DNA of 64,000 bases, from positions 930,001 through 994,000 of the forward strand of contig NOWV01000001.1 in NCBI GenBank assembly GCA_003344405.1, written 5' to 3'. Source of the DNA: Trichoplax sp. H2 (Eukaryota > Placozoa > Uniplacotomia > Trichoplacea). Of this stretch, positions 53,101-64,000 are shown in pieces (position 1 is the first letter of the stretch; each line of letters begins with the position of its first letter). The position numbers and the translations under genes were made by a program. The notes beneath the pieces are model-generated. The model made no database searches. It saw only the letters and a list, made by a program, of their open reading frames with translations, and was not told the DNA's origin.

Positions 53101-55864
53101 TTCACTTAGCAGCCGCAGATCAAAATGAAGCTATAGTGGAATTAGCTTTCGAGACAACAAGTAAGACGCCTATTTCTAAAACTCTATTTTGGTATAAATA
53201 AATAAATAACGGCTTAACTAATTCAACGTACTATAATTTTCAGATAAAATCTTTGAAAGACACTTTAGTGCAGCTGTGGATTCATTTCAAGATGCTGTGA
53301 AGTGTCTATCTGAATTTGCTTGTAATACAAGTTTCCCTGATACCAGTATGGAGGCTATCAGATTAATTAGGACATGTGCGAAGCACGTTGCTGATTCTCC
53401 AAATGTAAGTCATCGTGTTAATTATTGGAGTTGTTGCAAACGGAATGTTACTCTTACAAGTGACTTTGTGTCTATATAGTTGTTTCGTGACCATGGTTCA
53501 GAAGAAACTACAGTCGTTGATCCAGACCGCGTCTGGCAAAAAGGATGGTTCCCAATTTTATTTGAATTATCTCGTATAATTAGTAGATGCAAACTTGATG
53601 TTAGAACAAGGTAAAATTGTTTGTTATTATGACTGTATTATGGTTCTATAAAAATGAAGTGCAATTAAATATAATATTGGCGTATATAGAAAATTGATGT
53701 CTGACTTAAAATTTCGTACATTGTAGGGGATTAACGGTGATGTTCGAAATCATGAAGACTTATGGACAATCATTTAAACCTCAATACTGGAAAGATTTAT
53801 TCAAGATAGTCTTTAGAATATTTGATAATATGAAATTACGAGAACAAAAAACCGATATCGAAGTACGTTTTGATTTAGTAGAGTGATAAGTAGAAGATGG
53901 ATTTATATACATACATACAGGGTTGAATAAGAAAATTAAAGAGATTTTTTGGTAAAATTTTGAATTACCATGATTAATAATTTTTAGAGAGCAGAGTGGA
54001 TGACAACAACGTGCAATCATACTTTATATGCTATCTGTGACGTATTTACCCAGTATTTCGATGTTTTGTCGCAAGTCCTGTTGGATGATATATTCGTACT
54101 TTTGAATTGGTGTGTCGAACAAGGTAAATTTTATTATGCTAAAGTTACGTGAGCTGGTCATAGTTAATGATTGTTTTTTGGCATATAGACAATGAACAAT
54201 TAGCTAGGTCAGGAACTAATTGTCTCGAGAATTTGGTAGTCTCTAATGGATCGCGTTTCACTGTTACTCAATGGGATAAAACATGTAGTTGTATTGAGAA
54301 GATATTCAGTAATACACTTCCTCGGCAACTGATTTGTTGGCGCCCTAAATTAAGAAAAGATTCTAGTATAGAAACAATGAGTACTGAGAAACTTAATCGT
54401 TCTGAAGTTGTATCTCATATGAATGTATCTAATGACGATGCACCTTTACCGAGTGAAGAATCAAGTACCGAAGATATGATAAAAAGTAGATCAAATGAAG
54501 ATATCCAGAACACTAGTACAACAGGTTTGCATAATTGTCAACATTTACTGTGAAGCAAATGTTATGTCATTATGTCATTTTAAAACGCAATTTGTATTGA
54601 AGATGGTCCAGATGGCACAGATATTAATGTAAATGAGGCCAATGCATCAAGTGAAAAGGTTGAATTTGATCATTTGAAAGACGAAGAACCTGTAAAAGAA
54701 CAAACTAAAGGTATAGTGATAATTTCAATTTCTTCGGTACTTGAGGGAATAAAATAAATAAAAATTTTACCTTGATTTATGTTGCAGAACTGACGGATGC
54801 AGAGTTATTAGCTGCTTTAATGATAAAATGTGTTGTCCAATTGGAACTAATTCAAGCTATTGATAACATCATTTTTTATCCCGCAACAAGCCGTAAGGAG
54901 GACACTTATTATTTATCAATTGCGAGGGTAAGTTATATATCTATACCTAACACCGGAGATAATTACCTAATTAGTAATGCAATCCAACATATAGAAATCT
55001 CAGGAAGTAATCGAAAGCTTTGATCCAGAAACTATGAAAACTTCTGGCATGTTTTCCCATTTACTTTCTGGAGAGTTGTTTATCCTTTTGGATTGTTTGG
55101 AGAGATCGCATAAATTTGCGTCAAGTTTTAATTCTAACGATGTGCAGAGAACTTTGTTGTGGAAAGAAGGTTGGAAATAGCAAAATTACTTATATCTGTT
55201 GTTTTCATTATGATCAGCGTTATTTATAATTTTTTTGGACCTATCAGTTCATCGATGTTGTAACTTTGAAATACTCTCATTTATAGGTTTTAAAAGCAAG
55301 GCCAAGCCCAATCTTATCAAACAAGAAATTAGCAGTTTAGCGTGTTCATTACGAATGTTATTTTGTATGTACACGGATCAGAAACATAGCGATGTTAAAT
55401 CTGAAGTGGAAGCTAGGCTATTAAGGTAGACGAGCGTTTTTTGTAAAGAATTTACTCGATTGTTCACTTACTAATAACTCTATTATTCGAAGGTCGATAA
55501 CTGATGCCTTAGTATACTATCCCAGCGTGACGTCAGAACATCATAGAGATGCATGGACTATTCTAATGGTTCTTTTGTTTTCACGATTGTTACAATTAAA
55601 TGATGATGATGTAAGTAGAAAATATTTATTAGCCATATGCATTGTTGGTTACTGTTGATGTATCATGTTAATGCAGCATCTAAAATTTGTTTTTTATCCG
55701 TTTTGTGATTATAGTTCCGGGCCCATGTATCTCATTATTATGAGAAACTCTGTAATTTAATGGAGTTAGAACTTAAACCAGAAATTCGTTATCTACTCCG
55801 ACGTACATTTTTACGCATTGGATCGATGTTTGAAGTAATACCGCCATTGGATGTCCATGATTAG
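44125..55864 (+). CDS. ARFGEF1: BIG1/BIG2-type ARF guanine-nucleotide exchange factor, 1918 aa
   Basis: 32 exons: 44125-44248, 47147-47192, 47321-47453, 47820-47969, 48166-48336, 48417-49022, 49103-49245, 49336-49518, 49615-49849, 49934-50033, 50125-50872, 50940-51024, 51116-51284, 51357-51508, 51577-51705, 51784-51942, 52044-52131, 52237-52371, 52455-52621, 52765-52916, 53000-53160, 53244-53404, 53480-53610, 53727-53862, 53988-54123, 54189-54524, 54603-54710, 54788-54927, 55004-55169, 55287-55425, 55493-55610, 55715-55864. It activates class I ARFs at the trans-Golgi for coat and adaptor recruitment (known). Order: DCB domain; acidic low-complexity exon 6; HUS domain with the NYDC box (aa 641-644); Sec7 domain (about aa 762-955) with [12 protein letters not shown], catalytic Glu859 (50808-50810); then HDS regions up to the end. 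YS in the [12 protein letters not shown] segment fits the brefeldin A-sensitive class. It is equally close to ARFGEF1 and ARFGEF2, probably a pre-duplication orthologue. Slightly longer than human BIG1 (1849 aa). Confidence 0.96.
44249..47146 (+). other. Long first intron of the BIG gene
   Basis: A 2.9 kb GT-AG intron, far longer than the gene's other introns (about 60-370 bp). The open frames inside (46087-46284, 46675-46872, and 46880-47083 on the minus strand) have no recognisable domain. No RNA gene was seen. Its length makes it a candidate location for regulatory sequence. Confidence 0.75.
49519..49614 (+). other. ARFGEF1: GC-AG intron in the BIG gene
   Basis: Exon 8 ends in TCAAG followed by GCAAAT, and the acceptor is CTTAG at 49610-49614. 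Joining them gives the conserved run [19 protein letters not shown] in frame. No GT lies at a usable position. This is the second GC donor in the window. Confidence 0.83.
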
Positions 55865-57135
55865 TAAAATCCATGTAGAATTTGTTTTAAAACATATTAT
55901 CAAATTTAATATACAGATTGGCTATCTAAACGCGTTATAGTGGCTCATAATGCATGTCTCATAACCATTATTGTAATTATTGGTTTTATTTTATTAACAT
56001 CAATCTCAGAGGAAATATACACTTGTAACTTCCGCTATTACTCTCAACCTTCCCTTAGAATATCAAATAATTACACTAACAAGTTAAACTGTTGATGTCA
56101 ATTCAACTTATGAAAATTTTGTAAATGTTCTTAATGTAATATTTGCATCTGCCAAATTATGGACCTATTGAAATTGAAAGCATCTGGCCCATTCTTTACT
56201 AAAAATAGAAGGTATTGGGGGGTTATCGTTTCTTGTCCGTATGTGTAACATGTTGTTGCAATACTTAAGAGGCTATCACTACAATCGACCAAAATGTGCT
56301 ACATAGTCTAACATATATATTATTCTATTAGTAGTTTTTACGGAGTCAGACGTCTATAAATCGCTACTGTACTTAGTTTTTGAAGTTAGAAATTTAAACA
56401 ATATCTGTTAGAGAACTTTGCAAAAACGGTACTTTGAGTTACTGTATAAAGTGGTTAACTCCATTTGATACTGTAAATCACGGCTCTTGCTTGGTCGTAA
56501 AGACTGAAACTAATTTAGCATGCTACAGCGCTTGTATTACTTTAATTCAATCTATAAAATTTTTTTATTGCCAAATCATAAATATTTCCACATAAGAAAT
56601 AAAATTTAGCAAGAATAGGGTTTACCTAATTTTAATGGTTTGCAATTATTTAGTTAAATTTATTATGTGATTTTTTAAAAAGAGCGCTATAGTATGGAGG
56701 CTGTTAGGAAGAATCTTTGCGGGATTCTTCAATAATAAAAGCTAATAAGTATGAAATGACACTAATATTGTTACTGCCCTTTATCTTTAAAGCAATCTTG
56801 TTAGTTTAATAGCTATACATGACGCATATTAAATGTAGTTAGTACTGGTTACCGGCTACGTACCGCTTTTTTTGTAGAAATGATTGTAAATGTAAAAAAA
56901 TTTATAATTTGGTACGCAGATCTAGCGATATATTCTTTTACGTATCACGTAATGACTTCATTTATATCATATTACTGGTATAAAACAATCCTAGAGTAAG
57001 AATACTACCACAAAAGACAACGTTAATGTTATGATTACTCTCCAGCTTGTGAATATTGTTATATCGAGTATCTACAAAAAAAATTGCAAAGGATTTGCTA
57101 TCAACGTACAGTTACTAAATTTTTTTTATCTATGT
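55865..57135. other. Intergenic between convergent genes
   Basis: Holds the 3' ends of the BIG gene (+) and the CARD gene (-). No open frame or RNA gene was recognised. Confidence 0.5.
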
Positions 57136-58985
57136 TCATCGGAGATGTGCTACTTCCTGGTCTAACCTCCATCCTAGTGATTTTTCATTGTCGGTCCCGT
57201 ATTGTTTGAGAATGTTAATAAATAAATGAAACACGTTGACATCTTGTTCTAATATATTAAACAAAATAAATTTATTGCGAATAAATGATGAAGACTCAGA
57301 TTGTAGTTGGTTAAATTCTGACAAAGATAAAATGCCATTTTCATATAACGGACGGATTAATAGATTTGCATCCATGATTTGACAGATTGCAGCAAAGTTT
57401 CTTCTTAATATGTTTTGAAATTCTTTATCTGTAACGAGAATTGCGACTGTTACATTTCATCTATATGTACAATATAGGAATAATAATCATTTACTATGTC
57501 TGTAAGCCTATACGATAAAATCATTAAATAAGTTTTAGGGCGATATAAAAAAATTAATTTATCTGCAGTTCGATTATCAAACGGAGAATTAAAGGATAGT
57601 CAAGGATTTATGTGTATCTTACCTGATTCCACTATGGTATGTGATGCATTAGTAGTATTAGAATTTTGCATCTTAATTGGGGCTTCATTAGTAAGCTCAA
57701 AATCGACTGACGAATCTTTATCATTATTTGTGGCTGGATCTTCAACCGGTGCAGATGGAGATGGCGGTAAATTACATTGAACATCTTGGCCATGTCTTAA
57801 TGGTTTTAGACAACATCCATAAACCATAAGATTTCCTTTAACACTAGTGCACTTGTTAATTTTTATCGTTAGACCGTTATTATTTCTCATGTATCCCACA
57901 TTGGCAAGATTTTGCCATATTAGCTTGGATAAGTAAGTATTCACATCACCAACAGGTATAGGATTAGGTGACCATAAGCCTTTGACTCTAGCGCTATAGC
58001 AATCAATGGATTGACCGTTAATTCCTTTCTTAATACTGCTACTGGTACGCTTAATGTTTACATACTCAATTTGTCTAGCTTGAACCTCGTCGAAGATGAT
58101 AGAAAATGTTAGAAAGAATCCTCTTGGTGCTTTATTAATACCGTTGTTATCTGGATATCTTCTGACACCGTCAATAATTAAAAATAATTGTCTATGTTTA
58201 AGAGCATTTTGAGTGCCTTCTTCCCAAGATCCCATTAAATCGTAGACCTTTCTTTCAAAATATTTGTATACAACGTTCTTTCTAAAAATAAGTTTTCCAT
58301 CATCAGGTTCAATAAAATCATCGATATAGGGAACCTTATCGGCACTATTATATTCTACGTAAGAGCTAATACTAATTGCTTTATCAATCCATGCTTTTGA
58401 TTGCGGCACTTTATATCCATAAACAAAAATCAATCTTTTGTTGGAAATATAACCAGCTGCTGGGATTTTATTCCCGTTTGTGAGATTGATTGTACTTAAA
58501 TGAGATGATTTTGTAGATGTGATCTGGTGAAGATATGATATAATATTTTCTTTAGGAACAACATCCGGGATACCTGTGATAATACCCTCAAATCTTTCCA
58601 ATAATTTCCCTCTTATAAACTCAGTGCCAGCTGATGATATCCCTATATATTGAAGCTTTTTGATAACTTCGTCATTAACATCAACTGAAAATGATATGTA
58701 ATGGCCAAGTATACCCTTTGTAGAGCCCAAATTATCTGGATACCTCCTAACTTCACCAATAACAAGGCAAAGTTGCTTATTCTCGATAGCCTCTTTCATT
58801 TGAGATTCCCAGCAATTAGATTTTAAATTATGGACTTTACGTTCATAGTACCTTATAACCTTTTGATTACTATATTGTAGCTTTCCATCACTAGGTTCAG
58901 TAAAATTTTCAATATATGGCTGATCTCCATGAGGTTGCCTGCTAATGCAAAACAAAGAGATTTTAGCTGCACCTGAACATAACAT
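57136..58985 (-). CDS. Tandem-domain protein with C-terminal CARD, 551 aa
   Basis: Two exons, 58985-57623 and 57428-57136, joined in phase 1 across a 194-bp GT-AG intron. Residues about 9-192 and 202-395 are two copies of one domain I do not recognise. Both have PYI(E/D)(N/D)F.EP.DGKL, Y(Y/F)ERKV..L, and VRRYPDN (aa 79-85 and 274-280), then a predicted beta-rich run, and close with LIFVYGY / LMVYGCC. A Pro/Asn-rich linker (about 400-452) follows. Exon 2 (aa 455-551) reads as a death-fold CARD: LRRNFAAICQIMDANLLIRP, LYENGILSLSEFNQLQ, NKFILFNILEQ, FHLFINILKQYG. CARDs mediate homotypic contacts in caspase, inflammasome and NF-kB signalling (known), so a signalling role is inferred. A TAA directly precedes the start codon. 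An acceptor-like TTCAG just inside the start leaves room for an alternative with upstream exons. Confidence 0.82.
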
Positions 58986-61882
58986 TTAAGAGCATGGTCA
59001 AGATAAAGATATGATTAATTACTCGATATAAATCATTTCTGTAATTAATTCTGTACAGTGTCATATACTTGTCCTACGTCTTAATTACGAAGATAGGCAA
59101 CCACATAATTGCGTTCTTTATGCTAAGTATACAGTAATTAATTTCAATTTTATAATGCACAAAATATACGAAATACTAGAAGTACGATATATTGGTTTAC
59201 TGATGCATCGAATTATCAATAGAATATTGTGTGCAGTCTACTGAGATACCTACAATACGATAAAATAAACAAAAATATGATAATACTTTATAGCAGTACG
59301 CGTATGATACTAGTCTAATGAGAATAATATCGATTGGAGCACTTAATACGCGTGCTGTATGAGAATATTTTATTTCAAAGTCTTCAGCTTTATCTAAAAT
59401 TATGTTTCGTACAAGCATTAAGAAGAAGTAGACAATCATCCTAGTCCACTTGTAGAGATGGAATCATCGAGTATTTGTATCATACAGTAGTTATTAGTGT
59501 AAAGGTATATGAAGAATTAGGATTGAGCAGCAATCCTCGTTGATTTTTGAAGCAATTAGGTATAAGTTTAATTGATTGATTTGTGTGTCATCGGCTGAAA
59601 GTACTACTGTACTTCAACTTTATGAAGAAAAGAAATGGTAAAATATTGATATAATTCTGCCAAGTTTCTGTTATTTACGGTGAAGTAACAAACTTTATAT
59701 GTTGGGAACGATTGGTTATCCCGTTGTTATATATTAGGTTAAATTGGCTGCGTTTGCTCAGCATCATCTTACTGAAATAGCTACTACAGATGCCGTATTC
59801 TATTAGGATTTAAACTTGTGATAGTCAAAAATGAAGGCGTAATTACAAAATACCGTATATGATCATAGCAGTAGCGATCCTTTAATCTGTTATTAGCTTA
59901 AAAATACGTGTAGAAGTTAACTCAGCCATTTCAGTTGACTATACGGTATACAGCACTCGTCTACTGTCACGCATAGTACTAGTAGCGAACTGAAATTGTT
60001 ACTTCAGTCTTATTAAGATTTAAATCTATAAACCAATGGCGAAGACGAACGTTATTTGGTAATATGCGACAATCCATTACGTCAAGTTGTTATTAATTGT
60101 AATTACTAATGATAGATCACTGATCTATGTATTGAATTTTGAATTGTTGGTAATGCAGTAAGTTAAGTCGATATCAGTGTTGATCAAGTTGCCATTACAG
60201 TGGCGTTTTATAAGGAACGAACTTACGTTAGTCTACAGTGAAGTTGTAACATCATCACGTCCAATTACTATTATTTTTATGATATTTGCATAGCATTGCA
60301 CTTTAGCCATTGAGTTTTATCGTCTCAATATACAGTACTATACGAATACATGCAGGATATCAAGAGAACAATTCATGATCATTGCACTAGTTAATCTTCC
60401 ATCATTCTGTTTACCTTTTAAAATTCAGCATTGTGATGAATTATAATAACCATCAACTCTAGTAGCAATAAGGAAATGACTGTATCCAGGCTATCAATAT
60501 TCCAGATATCTTTATGAATAAATGGTGATCTTTCTTCTAGTCTTGACTGATTGATTGTTATTCAATTACTTGATTTCAAAAAATAGCCGATTGGAGCACT
60601 CAATCAATCAAATAAACCTTCAACTCCGGTAAATTATACTGTACTACACTGAGACAGATTTTGGAGGGCAAACCTCCAACCTACTATGTTAATAACTGTC
60701 ATTACGTCACTAACTGTAAATTACGTCAGCTACTTACAACATTAAATACAGTAAAGTACTGAGGCACGTGACTGCAATAGTGTCTCATATGGAACCCTTA
60801 CAAGGCCCGGTTTGCAGGGATTCCAGCGATACTAAAATGGCGCAGACCTTGACTCCTTTGCTACCATCTATCGATCATAACTTTCTTCAGTTCCGTTAAT
60901 AAACTAACTAGACTCGCATATAAGCTCTCGAACATATGCATTTCCTTTATAGCATGATCAAGGTGAAATTTTTTATAGATGTCACCAGCTACACTGATTA
61001 TCTTTATGGATCACAAATTGCAGTCTCGTTGAAAATGGAACTATCAATAACAGTAAATCGGTACCTCCAATCGTCTACCGTATATTGTATTTGGGTTTAT
61101 AATACCCTTACTACGAAGTTTTCAATTTATCTTTCCTAACAATATCGATATCTAGTTCTTGCACTACCGCAGACAAATACTGCAACAGCTTTAGTTCCCT
61201 ACAGTATTTTGTTTTTGTTAGTGTGCAATACCTAATAAAAATAACGTTGCCTACTTACTGTTGTACAGTAAATTATATATAAATTATCTCTTGTACATTA
61301 ACCATAAACTATACGATTATACGCGTACAGGTTGTACAAGAGATATCAATTAATTTTAATTTAATCGAAAATAGGAGAAAATTATCTAGGGTTAAAGTTA
61401 TCGTTATTTGGGGATTCAGAAATACAGATTGAAACTATCCTTTGTTCTTAATTCTACCTACAAGTATCACCAGATCTGTTATTACTTGGGCTCGGCTAAA
61501 TAACATCGATCCCAAAACATAGAAAATTTTTATTTCTCCGCGAAGGCAAATCTGCAATGAAACAATTTCATTCGTAAATTTATCAAGTGATATCAATAAT
61601 CTCTCATTCTCAGCTATTTAAGGATAACCACACGTGTATATCATTACTTGATTTTGGGGTAAATAAATTTAGAGCGCAAGTTATCTAAGCTAAAATTTTA
61701 TTAATTAATCAATAATAAAATAATGAATTAAATTAAAACTAAGCTTTATTAGTTTTAATTTATAGCCAGGACATATATCCAGTAAAGCAGTTTTAATTAA
61801 ATTCGTCGATTATGCTCGACGATAATACAATGCTGACTCCTGCAATATTCCGATAGATGGTAAGATAAGTCCGTCAGAAAAA

Positions 61883-61930
61883 TGACGTCTTTAAAACATT
61901 CATTTGTAATTTAATGTTTTAAAGACGTCA
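61883..61930. repeat. Perfect 18-bp inverted repeat, 12-nt loop
   Basis: The left arm TGACGTCTTTAAAACATT (61883-61900) is the exact reverse complement of the right arm at 61913-61930. The loop is 61901-61912. Each outer end carries TGACGTC, close to a CRE/ATF site. It could be a small hairpin RNA, a MITE core or an extruding palindrome. Confidence 0.9.
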
Positions 61931-62097
61931 ATTATCATTCAATATCTTTTTTAATACAAATACAGTTTACAGCAGTATAAATGACTTATGTTGTGAAATT
62001 TATGATTATTATTCCAAAAGGCAAAAATCACAATAATCAAATCTAGATTAGTCTAACAAACGTTAAAATTACAGATTTAATCTTTGCAAAGATTAGG

Positions 62098-62290
62098 CAA
62101 ATTATTAAATTGATGTTGGAATTTACTACTAATGGCTGCTAGTTTAAGAATACGTATAACCTAAGCAAACGGTTCAATTGATTTTGCAATTACCAATAAT
62201 GACTGCTAACGTAAAATCATTATCTTAGCAAAATATTAAATTGATCTTTCAATCATTAATAATTAGCGGCGAACGTGAGATATAACCTAA
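62098..62290. repeat. Degenerate tandem repeat, three units of 62-68 bp
   Basis: Units at about 62098-62165, 62166-62228 and 62229-62290. Each runs (A)AA-TT-AATTGAT..., then ACTAATRRCTGCTA-like, then AT(A)ACCTAAGC-like. They are diverged but in the same order. They lie directly after the stop codon of the minus-strand membrane-protein gene, so probably in its 3' UTR. Confidence 0.7.
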
Positions 62291-62320
62291 ATTGGACCTG
62301 AATCTAATTGTGCTGTTAAA

Positions 62321-64000
62321 TTAATAGATGTCGTAGCATTTCTCGTTTTCCATTTTTGAATAGACGGTCATTTCTGCATCAATAATTGGATTTTCAAGAG
62401 TATCGCTGTTACTATTCCAAGAGAATGTAAGGAATCTAGCTAGTCGTTTTCTTGTTATTGCAATGCTGATCGCTATACCAAGCACAACTAGAATAACAAC
62501 TGGTACAACCACCGCAGTAACGGCGTTGGAATTACTGGGCTGCTCTAAAAGGTATAATATGCAAGAGTTAGGTTATGCTATAATTAAAGAAGAAAAGACT
62601 TAAAGACAGTAAATCCTAAATAATGTGATAAGAAAGGTATACCCGTCGAATTAGATTGATCTGGTACAGATACGTTCCTTCCTGGTATTATTGTACTAAA
62701 AAGGTATGGAGGATCAGTTAGTATCATAGTATAAATATTCTGAAAGTGACTTTATTTCATGCAACAAATATCATGAACAACTGTATATATATACTTTCAA
62801 GTAATTTTATTTTGCTCGTAATCTGTATAGATATTGATCACTGGGATATTCATCTTTATAAAACTGATGATACTGATACTTTTATACGCCACACTTACCT
62901 AATTGTTGAGGTTGGTATAGTTTCTACCACAGACATAGTTGATGTAATGTGCTTTGAATCGAACCACGTACTTCTTTCCATGTGCATGTTATCACTGCTC
63001 TTCTTATTGGTATCACCATCATTTGCAAGAGTGATTGTTGTCAATATAGTTCTAATATTACTACTCGTATGACTAATATCATAGCCGCTAGTGAAGGAAG
63101 AAAAAGTTGTACTAGAAGATAGTAGTTTATACTCAGAGAATGTCGATCTTGACGCTACTGTTCTTTGACTTGTAGTTCTCCAAATTTTGGAATTAAACGT
63201 AGCCATAGCTGAAGGTGTAGGAGGCTTACAACTTTGATTTTTCAAAATGATTGGCGCCACTGTGGTCGACGTAATGTGGGTGTTAAAAGATTTAGTCAGA
63301 AAGAGAGGGACGCCTATTCTTAGAAGTTGATCATGACTATCGCTATTCCTAATACGATAAATATTAATAAAGTGATAAAGGATAGTTTTAACTAATCATA
63401 CTTAAGATCATGCTGTTAGTATTAAAAATTTAATATAATTTAGATAAAATTAAGTAATTATGTATGGTGCTGTGATATATTCATGGCATAAATCTTACCT
63501 GATTTCAATTTCTAGCATAATGATGCGATTAGAAAGGACTGGATGAGTTATAACATGGATGTTAGTTAATGCTTGTTTAATTGGATAAATCCATAAATGA
63601 CCAGTTCGACTTGCATCTGTGATATTAGCTATTTCCATAGCTGAATGAGGAATTATGGCTATTATTTGATTCTTGTGATACAAATGATGAGTATCGATTG
63701 AGATGATATAATCATTGGGAAAATTCTGATCAGAGTGGGGTGATACAGCAACATATTTCCCATCACCATATTGGTTTATCCCTTTTATAAATGTACAATT
63801 GTGACAAATTAAATTCGTAATATTCTTTGGAAAGAATAGCTGACCAAAATCGATCATGAATACATTGTTAAAAAATTGAGTATATGGGCTAGCGACGTTA
63901 ACCATGGCATCCCATAAACCGCCAAATCGAAAAAGGCAGTATTTTAAGAGACTTGATCGATTATTATGGTAGAATGTAATCCGATTCCAACGAGTAGACT
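62321..64000 (-). CDS. Mucin-like type I membrane protein, 3' part (partial)
   Basis: Exons on the minus strand: 64000 (open at the window edge)-63499, 63348-62899, 62749-62643, 62544-62321, with consistent phases. The 5' part is missing. Visible order: an N-glycosylated extracellular segment (NITN, NCTF, NITD sites; a CHNC pair; hydrophobic FRFGGLWDAM and FMIDFGQLFF), then a Ser/Thr-rich stalk of about 150 residues (SSSTTFSSFTSGYD, TSTMSVVETIPTST), one membrane span (AVTAVVVPVVILVVLGIAIS) with a basic stop-transfer (RKRLAR), and a 45-residue tail ending CYDIY with a YSKM (YxxM) site. It looks like a cell-surface receptor or adhesion protein. The family is not recognised. The acceptor of exon 62749 was chosen by phase, as the better-looking TTTCAG at 62740 breaks the frame. 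Confidence 0.72.

Larger units (their letters stand above)
58986..62320. other. Intergenic region, no gene seen
   Basis: Short frames only (for example 59197-59439 on the minus strand and 60936-61139 on the plus strand), with no domain recognised. It contains a TTGGAGG-GCAAA-CCTCCAA mini-hairpin near 60660-60682, a promoter-like AAAATGGCGCAG at 60835-60846, the perfect inverted repeat at 61883-61930 and degenerate tandem repeats at 62098-62290. Confidence 0.5.

Noticed and set aside
60837-60899. ATGGCGCAG start in good context with a 20-codon frame
   Set aside because: The frame ends without a GT donor and no following exon was found; kept only as a promoter-like motif.
62746-63072. Plus-strand frame of 108 codons with hydrophobic stretches
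   Set aside because: Antisense to the Ser/Thr-rich stalk exon of the minus-strand membrane protein; reversed Ser/Thr codons give hydrophobic residues.

Overview
This window is nuclear DNA of a simple animal. Its genes are split by many short introns (mostly about 60-300 bp, GT-AG with two GC-AG exceptions). The sequence is strongly A+T-rich by eye, and the gene set is metazoan: a jouberin/AHI1 ciliary protein, a classical cadherin, RCC1, a BIG-type ARF-GEF and a CARD protein. Gene spacing (about seven genes in 64 kb, with some large gaps) and the short introns fit a placozoan (Trichoplax-like) genome best. That assignment is an inference from gene style and was not tested by any search.

Layout. 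466-8287 (+): AHI1/jouberin homologue, 33 exons, C2-like region + WD40 + SH3. 8288-13330: gene-free, between convergent genes. 13331-18485 (-): single-pass cadherin in 3 exons. 18486-33133: a 14.6 kb stretch with no gene I can support. 33134-33853 (-): single-exon 239-residue protein whose last 25 residues resemble the OSER1 family. 36546-37345: an array of the self-complementary motif ACAGTACTGT, just upstream of RCC1 (37581-40693, +, 4 exons). 42880-43776: a second array of the same motif plus a 61-90 bp tandem repeat, just upstream of the ARFGEF1/2 (BIG) homologue (44125-55864, +, 32 exons). 57136-58985 (-): two-exon gene with two tandem copies of a domain I do not recognise and a C-terminal CARD. 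62321-64000 (-): 3' part of a mucin-like type I membrane protein that runs off the window.

Exon models were built by hand from homology and splice sites. For AHI1, cadherin, RCC1, ARFGEF and the CARD gene the exon lengths add up to a whole number of codons (1131, 904, 449, 1918 and 551 residues), which is an internal check on the models. The genes do not form a pathway. They look like unrelated neighbours: cilium/ciliopathy (AHI1), adhesion (cadherin), Ran cycle (RCC1), trans-Golgi trafficking (BIG) and probable death-fold or innate signalling (CARD). The most unusual items are the duplicated-domain CARD protein and the two GTAC-palindrome arrays, each sitting just 5' of a housekeeping gene.
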